Of a stretch of DNA of 64,000 nucleotides, positions 37,028 to 45,186 are shown in pieces (the first letter of the stretch is position 1; every line of letters begins with the position of its first letter). The DNA is from an uncultured Bacteroidaceae bacterium (GTDB taxonomy: Bacteria; Bacteroidota; Bacteroidia; Bacteroidales; Bacteroidaceae), in NCBI GenBank assembly GCA_934394435.1, contig CAKRRN010000002.1:99458-163457 (forward strand), in the 5' to 3' direction. Both the position numbers and the translations under genes were made by a program. Below the pieces are notes generated by a model. It ran no database searches and was not told the origin of the DNA. It was given only the letters and a program-made list of their open reading frames with translations.

Positions 37028-38476
37028 ATGGCTGTAAAATTCTATCAAAGCGAGAATCAGGTGCCTTTGGAAATGCACAAGGTACGGGTAGTACAGAAGT
37101 TGAACCTCCTTCCTGTGGAAGAGCGTCTGCGCAAAATGCAGGAGGCAGGCAATAACACATTCTTGTTGCAAAACAGAGACATTTATATGGATATGCTGAC
37201 AGACTCTGGCGTGAACGCAATGTCTGACAGACAAACCGCAGCCATGCATATAGCAGATGATGCGTATGCTGGCTCTGAAAGTTTTAATAGATTGAAGGTA
37301 GCGGTAAAGGAAGTGTTTGGCGTAGAGAACGTGCTGCCTGCCCACCAGGGGCGTGCTGCCGAGAATATTCTGGCTTGTCGCTACATCACTCCAGGTAAAA
37401 AGGCTCTGATGAATTTTCACTTCACCACCACCAAGGCTCATATCACACGTCTAGGAGGAGAAGTTTTGGAACTGGTTGATAAAAAAGGACTAAAACCCAT
37501 CAGCGATGACCCATTCAAAGGAGACTTTGACCTAACCCTTTTGGAGGAGACTATCAAGGAAGTCGGTCCTGAGAATATCGGTTTCGTACGTATTGAAGCT
37601 GGAACCAACCTTATCGGAGGACAACCTGTATCATTGGAGAATATGTGTGCAGTGGCAGACATATGCCATCGCTATCAAGTCCCTAGCGTGTTAGATGCTT
37701 CTCTGTTGCAAGATAACATCTATTTCATGAAGACCCGTGAGGCGCAGTGTAAGTATATGGAGCCTAAGGAAATCTATCATCTGCTGGCAGACAAGATGGA
37801 TATCATCTATTTCTCTGCGCGTAAACTGGGCTTTGCTCGTGGTGGAGCTATCATATCTCATAATACGGAAATCATCAAGAGTATGATGGAGTACATACCT
37901 CTCTACGAGGGTTTTCTGACCTACGGAGGTATTGATGTGCGAAGCATAGAAGCCATGGCTGTGGGACTTTATGAGTCACTCGATATGGAATATCTAGCAC
38001 ATGGACCCGAATTTATTGCATATTTAATTAAGGAATTGGATGACTATGGTGTACCCGTTATTAAACCTGCAGGTGGGTTGGGTGCTCATCTCAACTGCTC
38101 CGCATTTGTGCCAGACATGCCACACAACCAGTATCCTGCGGGAGCGGTATGTGCGGCTCTTTATATTGCGGGAGGCATACGTCCTATGGAACGTGGCACC
38201 TTGAGTGAACAACGTGAACCAGACGGAACGGAGCGCTATGCAGAGCTGGAGCTGGCTCGTCTGGCTGTACCTCGTCGTGTATTCACACTTTCGCAGATTA
38301 AGTATGTGGCTGACCGTGTGAAATGGCTTTGGGACAATCGTAGTCTCATAGGAGGATTGCAATGGGTAGACGAGCCTGCTGTGCTTCGCTTCTTCTTCGG
38401 AAGACTAAAGGAGATTGGACATTGGCAAGAAGACTTGGTGGCCAAGTTCAGAGCCGATTTCGGTGATAGCCTCTGA
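37028..38476 (+). CDS. Tyrosine phenol-lyase/tryptophanase family beta-eliminating lyase
   Basis: 482 residues from the ATG at 37028. PLP enzyme that would split an aromatic amino acid to pyruvate, ammonia and phenol or indole. The text is closer to tyrosine phenol-lyase: ERLRKMQEAGNNTFLLQNRDIYMDMLTDSG and AYAGSESF. Specificity positions also match: T133 (TPL T124), R389 (TPL R381), F455 (TPL F448; His in tryptophanase). The Schiff-base lysine is K266 and the carboxylate-binding arginine R411. Two positions are odd: the PLP-contact arginine of DATR is Leu226 (DASL), and the first lysine of KK is Arg265. Substrate therefore not certain. Single gene with terminator, divergent from an AraC gene. 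Confidence 0.88.
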   Translation: MAVKFYQSENQVPLEMHKVRVVQKLNLLPVEERLRKMQEAGNNTFLLQNRDIYMDMLTDSGVNAMSDRQTAAMHIADDAYAGSESFNRLKVAVKEVFGVENVLPAHQGRAAENILACRYITPGKKALMNFHFTTTKAHITRLGGEVLELVDKKGLKPISDDPFKGDFDLTLLEETIKEVGPENIGFVRIEAGTNLIGGQPVSLENMCAVADICHRYQVPSVLDASLLQDNIYFMKTREAQCKYMEPKEIYHLLADKMDIIYFSARKLGFARGGAIISHNTEIIKSMMEYIPLYEGFLTYGGIDVRSIEAMAVGLYESLDMEYLAHGPEFIAYLIKELDDYGVPVIKPAGGLGAHLNCSAFVPDMPHNQYPAGAVCAALYIAGGIRPMERGTLSEQREPDGTERYAELELARLAVPRRVFTLSQIKYVADRVKWLWDNRSLIGGLQWVDEPAVLRFFFGRLKEIGHWQEDLVAKFRADFGDSL

Positions 38477-38504
38477 TGTGGTTCTCTTGCAAAACAATTA
38501 AGAT

Positions 38505-38538
38505 AAATGCCCAAGTTATTTAGAATATTTGGGCATTT
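38505..38538 (+). terminator. Terminator of the phenol-lyase-like gene
   Basis: AAATGCCCAA/TTGGGCATTT (38505-38514, 38529-38538), extendable outward by about five pairs, followed by GTCTTAAG. The same ATGCCCAAG stem sequence is reused in the hairpin at 47399-47455. Confidence 0.7.
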
Positions 38539-38612
38539 GTCTTAAGATGTTGTTTCGAGACTATTGCAGCAATTTTATTCGTACATACAGTCATATTCCT
38601 AATTCTATTTTC

Positions 38613-38620
38613 TAACTTTG
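38613..38620 (+). promoter_or_regulatory. -7 box of the pfs-luxS-TatD unit
   Basis: TAACTTTG, 27 bases before the ATG at 38648. Confidence 0.6.
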
Positions 38621-38647
38621 CAACTGCAAAATGAATTTAGAGAAAAT

Positions 38648-39343
38648 ATGATTATAGGTATCATCAATGCCATGCAAAAAGAGCATGAACAGTTGGTAGC
38701 ATTGCTGCAGGATAGAAAAACAGAGAAAAGAGGTCGCTTCTCTTTCACCACAGGTTCCTATAAAGGGAGGACTATAGTGCTGATGCAGAGTGGCATAGGC
38801 AAGGTGAATGCTGCTGTGGGAGCTGTGGAACTCATACATCAGTATGAGCCTGATGTGTTGGTGAATACAGGCGTGGCAGGAGGCATAGATAAGTCACTTC
38901 GGGTAATGGATGTGGTGGCAGGATCTACTGTAACCTATCATGATGTGGACTGTGGACCAGAGAACGAGCCAGGACAGGTGCAAGGTCTGCCTACCATATA
39001 TCATGCGGATGAACAGTTGCTCAAAATTACCTCTTCGCTGGAAACGGAGACACGCATCGTACCTGGACTTATTTGTAGTGGTGACCAGTTCATTACGGAT
39101 AGCCAACAGCTTGAGTCCATCAAATCACGTTTTCCCCAAGCACTTGCCGTAGACATGGAAAGCGGTGCTTTGGCGCAAGTATGCTATCTTTATGGAATAC
39201 CTTTCCTTAGTTTTCGCATTATCAGCGACACCCCAGGGGCAGAAGGACATATTGACCAGTATATAAACTTTTGGGATACAATGGCCAAACGATCGTTTGC
39301 TGTCACACGCTCGTTGCTTGATGCACTTACCGACCAACTCTAA
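38648..39343 (+). CDS. mtnN: 5'-methylthioadenosine/S-adenosylhomocysteine nucleosidase
   Basis: Hydrolyses SAH to adenine and S-ribosylhomocysteine, and MTA to methylthioribose. 231 residues from the ATG at 38648 (MIIGIINAMQKEHEQL), matching the family start; the frame upstream is not conserved. Active-site blocks: GIGKVNAAVG, NTGVAGGIDKSLRVMDVV, CSGDQFI, AVDMESGALAQVCYLYGIPFLSFRIISD with the catalytic glutamate and aspartate. Immediately upstream of luxS, its pathway partner. Confidence 0.96.
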   Translation: MIIGIINAMQKEHEQLVALLQDRKTEKRGRFSFTTGSYKGRTIVLMQSGIGKVNAAVGAVELIHQYEPDVLVNTGVAGGIDKSLRVMDVVAGSTVTYHDVDCGPENEPGQVQGLPTIYHADEQLLKITSSLETETRIVPGLICSGDQFITDSQQLESIKSRFPQALAVDMESGALAQVCYLYGIPFLSFRIISDTPGAEGHIDQYINFWDTMAKRSFAVTRSLLDALTDQL

Positions 39344-39369
39344 TTACAAAAGATATTATAAAAAAAGAA

Positions 39370-39849
39370 ATGGAAAAAATACCAAGTTTCACCATAGACC
39401 ATTGTCGTCTCAAGCGTGGAATCTATGTGTCACGTCAAGATCAGATTGGAAATGAGACCATAACCACATTTGATATTCGTATGAAATTGCCTAACCGTGA
39501 GCCCGCTTTGGGGCAGGGAGCCATACACACTATCGAACATCTAGCTGCTACCTATTTACGCAACCATCCGCAGTGGCGTGATAAGATTGTCTATTGGGGA
39601 CCTATGGGGTGTCTTACTGGCAATTATCTGCTCATGCGAGGTAATCTCACAAGTCGAGACATATTGCCATTGATGATAGAGACTTTTCAATTCGTAGCAG
39701 ACTATAATGGCGAAGTGCCAGGCACTGCACCTCGCGACTGTGGTAACTATCTGCTTCATGACCTTCCTATGGCACGTTGGGAATCCAGAAAATATCTTGA
39801 AGAGACATTGCTAAAGGCTACAGAAGAGAATCTTCAGTATCCACAGTAG
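39370..39849 (+). CDS. luxS: S-ribosylhomocysteine lyase LuxS
   Basis: 159 residues. Cleaves S-ribosylhomocysteine to homocysteine and DPD, the precursor of the AI-2 signal. The metal-binding HTIEH motif (about 56-60), the catalytic cysteine in GPMGCLTGNY, and the later C-x4-H (DCGNYLLH) metal ligand are present. It follows mtnN by 26 bases, completing the two-step detoxification of SAH in one transcript. Confidence 0.97.
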   Translation: MEKIPSFTIDHCRLKRGIYVSRQDQIGNETITTFDIRMKLPNREPALGQGAIHTIEHLAATYLRNHPQWRDKIVYWGPMGCLTGNYLLMRGNLTSRDILPLMIETFQFVADYNGEVPGTAPRDCGNYLLHDLPMARWESRKYLEETLLKATEENLQYPQ

Positions 39850-39906
39850 GAAGCATGGTATTAAGGAGCTAGCGCAAGTAAGCTTTTATCGTTAGAGACA
39901 CGTAGC

Positions 39907-40482
39907 ATGCAATACGTAGATTTCCATACGCATCACCCTTCGCGAGAAGGCGAAATCGTTTTGCAAGATGGCATACAGACTTGGGGCATACACCCGTGGC
40001 GGGCTCACCTGCCATACAGCATCCCTCAAGAGCCAGCTTCGTTGTTTGCTATCGGAGAGTGTGGGCTTGACATCCACTCTGAGGCAACCATGGAAATACA
40101 AATTAAGGTGCTCAAGTTGCAATTGCAATTGGCAGAAGAATGGCATCTACCCACAATCTTGCATTGCGTGAAATGTATTGACCAACTCATCTTGCTGCAC
40201 AAGACCGTGAAACCTGCCGAGCCTTGGATTATACATGGCTTTCGGGGAAAGCCGCAGCAACTGCGTTCGCTGCTTAATACAGGCTTTTACATTTCATTTG
40301 GATTCCGCTTCAATCAAGAAAGTCTTTTGGCATGTCCCACAGAGCGGCTTCTGCTGGAGACTGATGAAGAAACAAGCCCTATCAGTTTACTTTATCAGGA
40401 GGTAGCCAAACTTAGAGGCGTAAGCATAGAAATGCTGGCAAAAGCTATGCAAAAACAGTATCAAACACTTTTTGCAAAATAA
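39907..40482 (+). CDS. TatD family metal-dependent hydrolase (short form)
   Basis: 191 residues, shorter than typical TatD nucleases (about 260). The DFHTHHP opening (metal-binding His-x-His), FAIGECGLDIHSEAT with the bridging glutamate, LHCVKC, HGFRGKPQQLRSLL, and LLLETDEE with the last aspartate are present in order, so the metal site looks complete. Possible role: DNase or a small-molecule hydrolase. It is 57 bases downstream of luxS and probably in the same transcript. Confidence 0.88.
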   Translation: MQYVDFHTHHPSREGEIVLQDGIQTWGIHPWRAHLPYSIPQEPASLFAIGECGLDIHSEATMEIQIKVLKLQLQLAEEWHLPTILHCVKCIDQLILLHKTVKPAEPWIIHGFRGKPQQLRSLLNTGFYISFGFRFNQESLLACPTERLLLETDEETSPISLLYQEVAKLRGVSIEMLAKAMQKQYQTLFAK

Positions 40483-40597
40483 CAACATTACGCACAAGTA
40501 TTCCAAACGGAACAATGTACGCGACGGACAGAGTAGAAAAGCACAAAAGCACAAAGAAAAGTACGCAAATGGTTCCGAACTTTTGACAGAAAAGTAC

Positions 40598-40605
40598 TAA
40601 CTTTG
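40598..40605 (+). promoter_or_regulatory. -7 box of the CoA-transferase gene
   Basis: TAACTTTG, 62 bases before the ATG at 40668. Confidence 0.6.
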
Positions 40606-40667
40606 TAAAGACATAAGTCAAATGGCAGATAAAGGACAATAGAAAACAATAAAAGCATAAACTCACT

Positions 40668-42179
40668 ATGGAATTCAGGAAAATGACAGCCGAAGAGGCT
40701 GCCGCATTGATTCAAAACGGCCAGACTATCGGCCTTAGCGGATTTACGCCTGCTGGAGTACCTAAGTGTACCCCTGCGGAGATAGCAAAGCGAGCAGAGG
40801 CAGAACATGCTGCTGGACGACCATTTAAGATTAGCGTGTTCACTGGAGCCAGCACAGGGCAGAGTTGCGATGGTATGCTCTCCAACGCGAAGGCTATTGA
40901 CTTCCGCGCTCCATACACCACCAACCCCGATTTTAGAAAGAATGTCAATCGAAACGAGCTCAATTACTCAGATCTTAATCTGAGCAACATGGCCACACAG
41001 ATACGCCAAGGATACCTGGGGCAGGTCAACTGGGCTATCATTGAGGCGTGCGCTGTGGAGCAGGTGGGCACCAAGGCTCATATCTATCTCACCGCTGCCG
41101 GTGGTATCAGCCCCACCATCTGTCGTCTGGCCACAGAGGGCATCATCATCGAACTCAACGCATTCCATAGTCCTAAGAGCAAGGGCATTCATGATGTGTA
41201 TGAGATAGAGGACCACCCTTATCGTACTCCCATCATGATTACCAAGGCCAGTGACCGCATAGGTAAGCCCTATGTGGAGGTAGATGCAAGCCGCATCGTG
41301 GGTGTGATAGAGTGTAATGTGCCCGATGAGGCACGTGCTTTCAAGGATCCCGACCCCATCACAACACAGATAGGACAGAACGTGGCAGATTTCCTGTTGG
41401 ACAATATGCGTCAGGGACTCATCCCGAAGTCGTTCCTCAATCTGCAGAGTGGAGTAGGTAGCGGAGCCAACGCTGTGTTGGGTGCATTGGGACAGTGTCA
41501 AGAGGTGCCCAACTTTAACATTTACACCGAGGTGCTTCAAGATGCTCCCGTGCAACTGATGCGTGAGGGACGTGTGCTGAGTGCGAGTGCCTGCTCACTT
41601 ACTGTCACCAACGACTGCTTGCGGGGAATCTATGACGACATGGATTTCTTCAAGGATAAGTTGGTGCTTCGCCCATCTGAGATAAGCAACTGCCCTGAGG
41701 TCATCGCCCGCATTGGCGTGTGCTCGCTCAATACCGCCATCGAGTGTGACATCTACGGACACGTCAACAGCACCAAGATATGTGGCACGAAGATGATGAA
41801 TGGCATAGGCGGATCGGCTGACTTTACCAACAATGCCTACTTGAGCATCTTCACCTGTGGCTCCACCACCAAGGGCGGTGCAATCTCCAGCATTGTGCCC
41901 TTTGCCAGCCACATCGACCATACCAACCACTTTATTGATGCGGTCATCACCGAGTATGGCGTGGCTGACCTGCGCCACAAGAGCGACATGCAGAAGGCTG
42001 AGGCACTCATCCAAGTGGCTCATCCCGACTACCAGCCATTGTTGCGCGACTACCTGAAGCATGCTGAGAAGTTTGGCGGACACACCCACCATGCCCTCTC
42101 GGCTGCCTTCGGCATGCACGATACCTTCCTTCGCAAGGGCGACATGCGCCTTACCGATTGGGCGGAGTATTTGAAGTAA
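40668..42179 (+). CDS. Succinyl-CoA:acetate CoA-transferase (acetyl-CoA hydrolase/transferase family)
   Basis: 503 residues, cytoplasmic. Moves CoA between succinate/propionate and acetate during succinate-propionate fermentation. Conserved blocks: GLSGFTPAGVPK near residue 22, FTGASTGQSCDG, LTAAGGISPTICRLA, VGSGANAVLGALG (CoA-binding glycine loop), the catalytic glutamate in IYTEVLQDA (about 288-296), and GIGGSADFTNNA. The gene grows visibly more GC-rich downstream of about 41,000 than the genes before it. A 51-residue membrane protein gene follows before a shared terminator. Confidence 0.92.
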   Translation: MEFRKMTAEEAAALIQNGQTIGLSGFTPAGVPKCTPAEIAKRAEAEHAAGRPFKISVFTGASTGQSCDGMLSNAKAIDFRAPYTTNPDFRKNVNRNELNYSDLNLSNMATQIRQGYLGQVNWAIIEACAVEQVGTKAHIYLTAAGGISPTICRLATEGIIIELNAFHSPKSKGIHDVYEIEDHPYRTPIMITKASDRIGKPYVEVDASRIVGVIECNVPDEARAFKDPDPITTQIGQNVADFLLDNMRQGLIPKSFLNLQSGVGSGANAVLGALGQCQEVPNFNIYTEVLQDAPVQLMREGRVLSASACSLTVTNDCLRGIYDDMDFFKDKLVLRPSEISNCPEVIARIGVCSLNTAIECDIYGHVNSTKICGTKMMNGIGGSADFTNNAYLSIFTCGSTTKGGAISSIVPFASHIDHTNHFIDAVITEYGVADLRHKSDMQKAEALIQVAHPDYQPLLRDYLKHAEKFGGHTHHALSAAFGMHDTFLRKGDMRLTDWAEYLK

Positions 42180-42206
42180 GAGCCAACCGAAAAAGTCAAT
42201 TTGTCT

Positions 42207-42362
42207 ATGAAAAAGTTAATATACGCCCTGCTTGCGGCTTCGCTGGTTGCCATCATTGTGGGTGTGCAGCTTGACATAGAGAAGTTGTACATGGGGGCTA
42301 TGGTTTTTACAGGTTGCATGATAGGTAGTCTTATAGGCACATGGATTAAGGAAAAGAAATAA
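42207..42362 (+). CDS. Small membrane protein (51 residues)
   Basis: Short frame MKKLIYALLAASLVAIIVGV... ending at the TAA at 42360-42362. It has two hydrophobic segments (about 4-20 and 28-45) separated by a short acidic turn (LDIEKLYMG) and a basic end (KEKK). It begins 27 bases after the CoA-transferase stop and ends 18 bases before a strong terminator, so it is translated from the same mRNA. No family recognised; similar two-segment small proteins often modulate membrane complexes, but that is only analogy. Confidence 0.65.
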   Translation: MKKLIYALLAASLVAIIVGVQLDIEKLYMGAMVFTGCMIGSLIGTWIKEKK

Positions 42363-42380
42363 ACTCGCAGCATAAGAAAA

Positions 42381-42416
42381 CAGGAAGGAGGAACTTCGTA
42401 CAGTTCCTCCTTCCTG
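42381..42416 (+). terminator. Terminator of the CoA-transferase unit
   Basis: Perfect 14-bp stem CAGGAAGGAGGAAC/GTTCCTCCTTCCTG (42381-42394, 42403-42416), 8-base loop, then CTTTT. Confidence 0.9.
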
Positions 42417-42425
42417 CTTTTATGT

Positions 42426-42458
42426 CCCTGCAGACGAGATGAAAGCTCGTCTGCAGGG
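42426..42458 (-). terminator. Terminator hairpin of the GH92/VOC unit
   Basis: Perfect 13-bp stem CCCTGCAGACGAG/CTCGTCTGCAGGG (42426-42438, 42446-42458) with a 7-base loop, 13 bases past the stop of the VOC gene on the minus strand. It sits back to back with the plus-strand terminator. Confidence 0.8.
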
Positions 42459-42470
42459 TTCTGTTTCTCC

Positions 42471-42998
42471 TTACAGAATTTCGCAAAACTCTATCTTCTC
42501 CTTGTTAGGTCCCTGGATGAAGAAGTACTTCGCACCGTTCTGCCAGAAGTCGATCTGGTTGACGCTGTCGCTTAGCATCGTATAGCCAGCCTGCTTCAGT
42601 TCATTGTAGAGGCTGTCAATCTGCTTCACGTCCATGCAGAAGTGGTCCACTGCACCGTTTACGAGAGCTGGCTCATCGGTAGGGATGACCTCGATGAGCA
42701 GGTTGCCCAGCTTCATAAAGGCAAAGTCGCGGTCGCCAGTGACAGTGCGGCGCATGGCCTCCTGGAAGCCTAGAGTCTTGTAGAAGTCCACTGTGCCCTG
42801 CACGTCAGTCGTAGGAATACCGATGTGCTGTACACCACCCGAGAAAGTGTTCATGTCCACGTTCTGCTGAGGGAAAGCCTCCTTGAAGAAGGTCACGCTG
42901 TCGGCAGGAGCCGTTTCGGTGGTTGTCTCGTTCTTGGGAGCCTGTGAGCAGGATGCTACTGCCAGGATTGCTGTTGCCATAATTAGTAGTTTTTTCAT
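42471..42998 (-). CDS. VOC (glyoxalase-like) family lipoprotein
   Basis: 175 residues. The signal MKKLLIMATAILAVASC ends in a lipobox cysteine (Cys17), so the protein is probably anchored to a membrane facing the periplasm or surface. Residues about 55-175 form a VOC domain: GGVQHIGIPTTDVQGTVDFYKTLGF, MKLGNLLIEVIP, VDHFCMDV, FFIQGPNKEKIEFCEI, with His, Glu, His and Glu at the usual metal positions. A lipoprotein form is unusual for glyoxalase/epimerase enzymes; reaction unknown. It follows GH92 by 41 bases on the same strand. Confidence 0.85.
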   Translation of the reverse strand: MKKLLIMATAILAVASCSQAPKNETTTETAPADSVTFFKEAFPQQNVDMNTFSGGVQHIGIPTTDVQGTVDFYKTLGFQEAMRRTVTGDRDFAFMKLGNLLIEVIPTDEPALVNGAVDHFCMDVKQIDSLYNELKQAGYTMLSDSVNQIDFWQNGAKYFFIQGPNKEKIEFCEIL

Positions 42999-43039
42999 TT
43001 GATGATATTGTTTGGTTGGTAATCGGATAACTCTTTCTC

Positions 43040-45067
43040 TTAATAATGATACACCAGTGTGCCACCTTGCATGAGTGTGCGGTGGCTGATGCGTGGTTCC
43101 TTGAGTCTGTGGCCGTTCCAGGTGATGCGCTTGAGTGGATGGCTACCGTCGGTCTTGCCCTCCACACGGATGGTGACCACAGGCTTCTCCTTGCCTCCTG
43201 GATAGAGGGTGATTTGGTTGAAGAGGGGCGGGAAAAGCTCGTAGGTGGCCTCGCCCACTACCACGGGATAGAGTCCAATGCTGGCAAAGATGTACCATGC
43301 GCTCATGGCTCCATCGTCCTCGTCCATCTCTGGGCAGTAGCCTCGTGGCTTATTATCAAAAGCGCGTCCCACGTAAGGCTGTGGGTAGGCATCGTTGCCA
43401 CCATAGCGATGGGTGACCACGCCAGTGGCAAGGCTTCGTACCACGGGGGCGGTCTGCTCGGGTGCACCCAGGCGACCAAAGAGGAAGGGAACGTGGATAT
43501 CTGGCTCGTTGCCTTGGTTGTAGAGTTCATCGCGGAAGAACTGCTTCAGCTGTGCGAGCAACTCTTTGCGACCCACCATGCGCTCCATGCGACTGAGATA
43601 CATGGGTGCGCCCCAGCGGTATTGCCAGCGCGTGCCCTGGTAGAGTCCGTTGCCGCGCATACGAGTGTAGGTGCTGTCGATATATTGGAACTCCTTAGAC
43701 CACACGGAGTCGAATACTTCTTCACCGCGTCGAGTCCACCGTCTAGCCTCCTCAGCACGATTGGTCTCACCTGCCAACTGTCCCAGGGCCCAGTAGTCAA
43801 CGGCTGCCTCCAGGCACTGGTCGGGCGAGCGCAGGGGCAGTCGCTCGGCCTCTTGTACCATGCCAAACCATGCTTCGTTGAGATTGGGTATGGCAATGCC
43901 TTGACGGTAAGCATCGAGCAGGATTGCGATGGCATGTTCGGTGCGCACGGTGGGTACACACTCGTGGTCGGTACTCCAGTCCTGTTTGCCCGTTACATAC
44001 AGGGTGGCCAACGACTGCATGATGCAAGACGAGCGTGTGGGGTCGAGCAGGGTGATGAGGGGAAACTTGGTACGATAGGTGTCCCACAGCGACCAGGAAC
44101 TGTAATATTCGCCTTGACTGACCTCGTGTGCCTTACCATCGGTGCCTAAGTATCTGCGCATGAGGCTGTCGGTGACTTGAAAGGGGCTGTGGAAGGTGCG
44201 GTAAAGCGAGGTGTAGAAAAGGGTGCGCTGGTCGCTGTCTCCTCCTTCTACCTCGATGCGTCCCAGTAGGTCACGCCATTGGGAGGAAGCCTCGCTAACC
44301 AGGGTGGCGAAGTCCTTCTGCCACACGGCTGAGGCTGGTACACGTGAGAGGTCGTCCCTCAGTCCTGTGCCTACCAGTATGCGCACCTCCACGCGTCCGT
44401 TCTGGGCTTCGGGAAAGACGAGACGAGCCCGTCCGCCATCCACAGAGTCGATACGGAAGGGACTGCTTGAAAGTAGACGGTAATACAGGTGATAATGTCC
44501 GCGTCCGCAGGTATTTCGGCTTACTACCAGTCCCTCACCCTCTTGGGGTGCGGTCTGGCTGAAGTGTGCCTCATGGACATGCTCGAAGGAGGATGACGTA
44601 TTGAGCTCCAGTTTGGGTTGACGGTTCTGTGGAAAAGTGAACTCTTCTACGGCTAGGTGGGTGGTAGCTGTGGCGCGAAACTGTGTCCCATCTTGCATGG
44701 TCACGGCATAGAAGCCAGGGCGCGCCTGTTCGCTTGACTTTACCAGGCGCGCTACACACCCTTCGGCACAAGGGAGCAACGACACATTGCCACCGCACCC
44801 ACTGCCTCCCACACCTGAGAGACGATTGATACTGAATCCGCTGATGTCACTCACCTCGTAGTCATAGCCAGGGTGCTGGCGCGGCTTGCTGTCGGGACAC
44901 ACCTGTATCATGCCATAGGGAACTGCCGCTCCAGGGGTCATCTGTCCATAGTCGCCAGCCGTGCCAATAAATAGGTTCACTTCTTCGGTGTGATCTCTTA
45001 TCACAGGAACGGCCGCGTTAGCCCACAGGGGGAGGACGGTCATCAAAAGGCTTACGTATGCTTTCAT
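43040..45067 (-). CDS. Exported alpha-1,2-mannosidase, GH92
   Basis: 675 residues from the ATG at 45065-45067 (signal MKAYVSLLMTVLPLWANA). Calcium-dependent exo-mannosidase that trims high-mannose N-glycans or yeast mannan. Family blocks: NLFIGTAGDYGQMTPGAAVPYGMIQVCPD, GFSINRLSGVGGSGCGG, YSSWSLWDTYRTKFPL, and DNKPRGYCPEMDEDDGAMSAWYIFASIGLYP, which includes the catalytic base and acid region. The gene is clearly GC-rich (a 60-base stretch at 44401-44460 counts 37 G or C) compared with genes on either side. Confidence 0.95.
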   Translation of the reverse strand: MKAYVSLLMTVLPLWANAAVPVIRDHTEEVNLFIGTAGDYGQMTPGAAVPYGMIQVCPDSKPRQHPGYDYEVSDISGFSINRLSGVGGSGCGGNVSLLPCAEGCVARLVKSSEQARPGFYAVTMQDGTQFRATATTHLAVEEFTFPQNRQPKLELNTSSSFEHVHEAHFSQTAPQEGEGLVVSRNTCGRGHYHLYYRLLSSSPFRIDSVDGGRARLVFPEAQNGRVEVRILVGTGLRDDLSRVPASAVWQKDFATLVSEASSQWRDLLGRIEVEGGDSDQRTLFYTSLYRTFHSPFQVTDSLMRRYLGTDGKAHEVSQGEYYSSWSLWDTYRTKFPLITLLDPTRSSCIMQSLATLYVTGKQDWSTDHECVPTVRTEHAIAILLDAYRQGIAIPNLNEAWFGMVQEAERLPLRSPDQCLEAAVDYWALGQLAGETNRAEEARRWTRRGEEVFDSVWSKEFQYIDSTYTRMRGNGLYQGTRWQYRWGAPMYLSRMERMVGRKELLAQLKQFFRDELYNQGNEPDIHVPFLFGRLGAPEQTAPVVRSLATGVVTHRYGGNDAYPQPYVGRAFDNKPRGYCPEMDEDDGAMSAWYIFASIGLYPVVVGEATYELFPPLFNQITLYPGGKEKPVVTIRVEGKTDGSHPLKRITWNGHRLKEPRISHRTLMQGGTLVYHY

Positions 45068-45186
45068 TAGGATAGGTATTGTGTATGATTCTTTCACAAA
45101 GTTACACATAATCCTCGAAAAAAGTCCAGTGGCAGGATAGGCAAATGGCGTTCGGTCTGCCCTCGTGATTACTTCTGATGTGTGTG

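Noticed and set aside
43046..44149. A 367-residue frame antisense to GH92
   Set aside because: It mirrors the GC-rich GH92 gene, whose motifs are unmistakable; the long open frame is a by-product of base composition.
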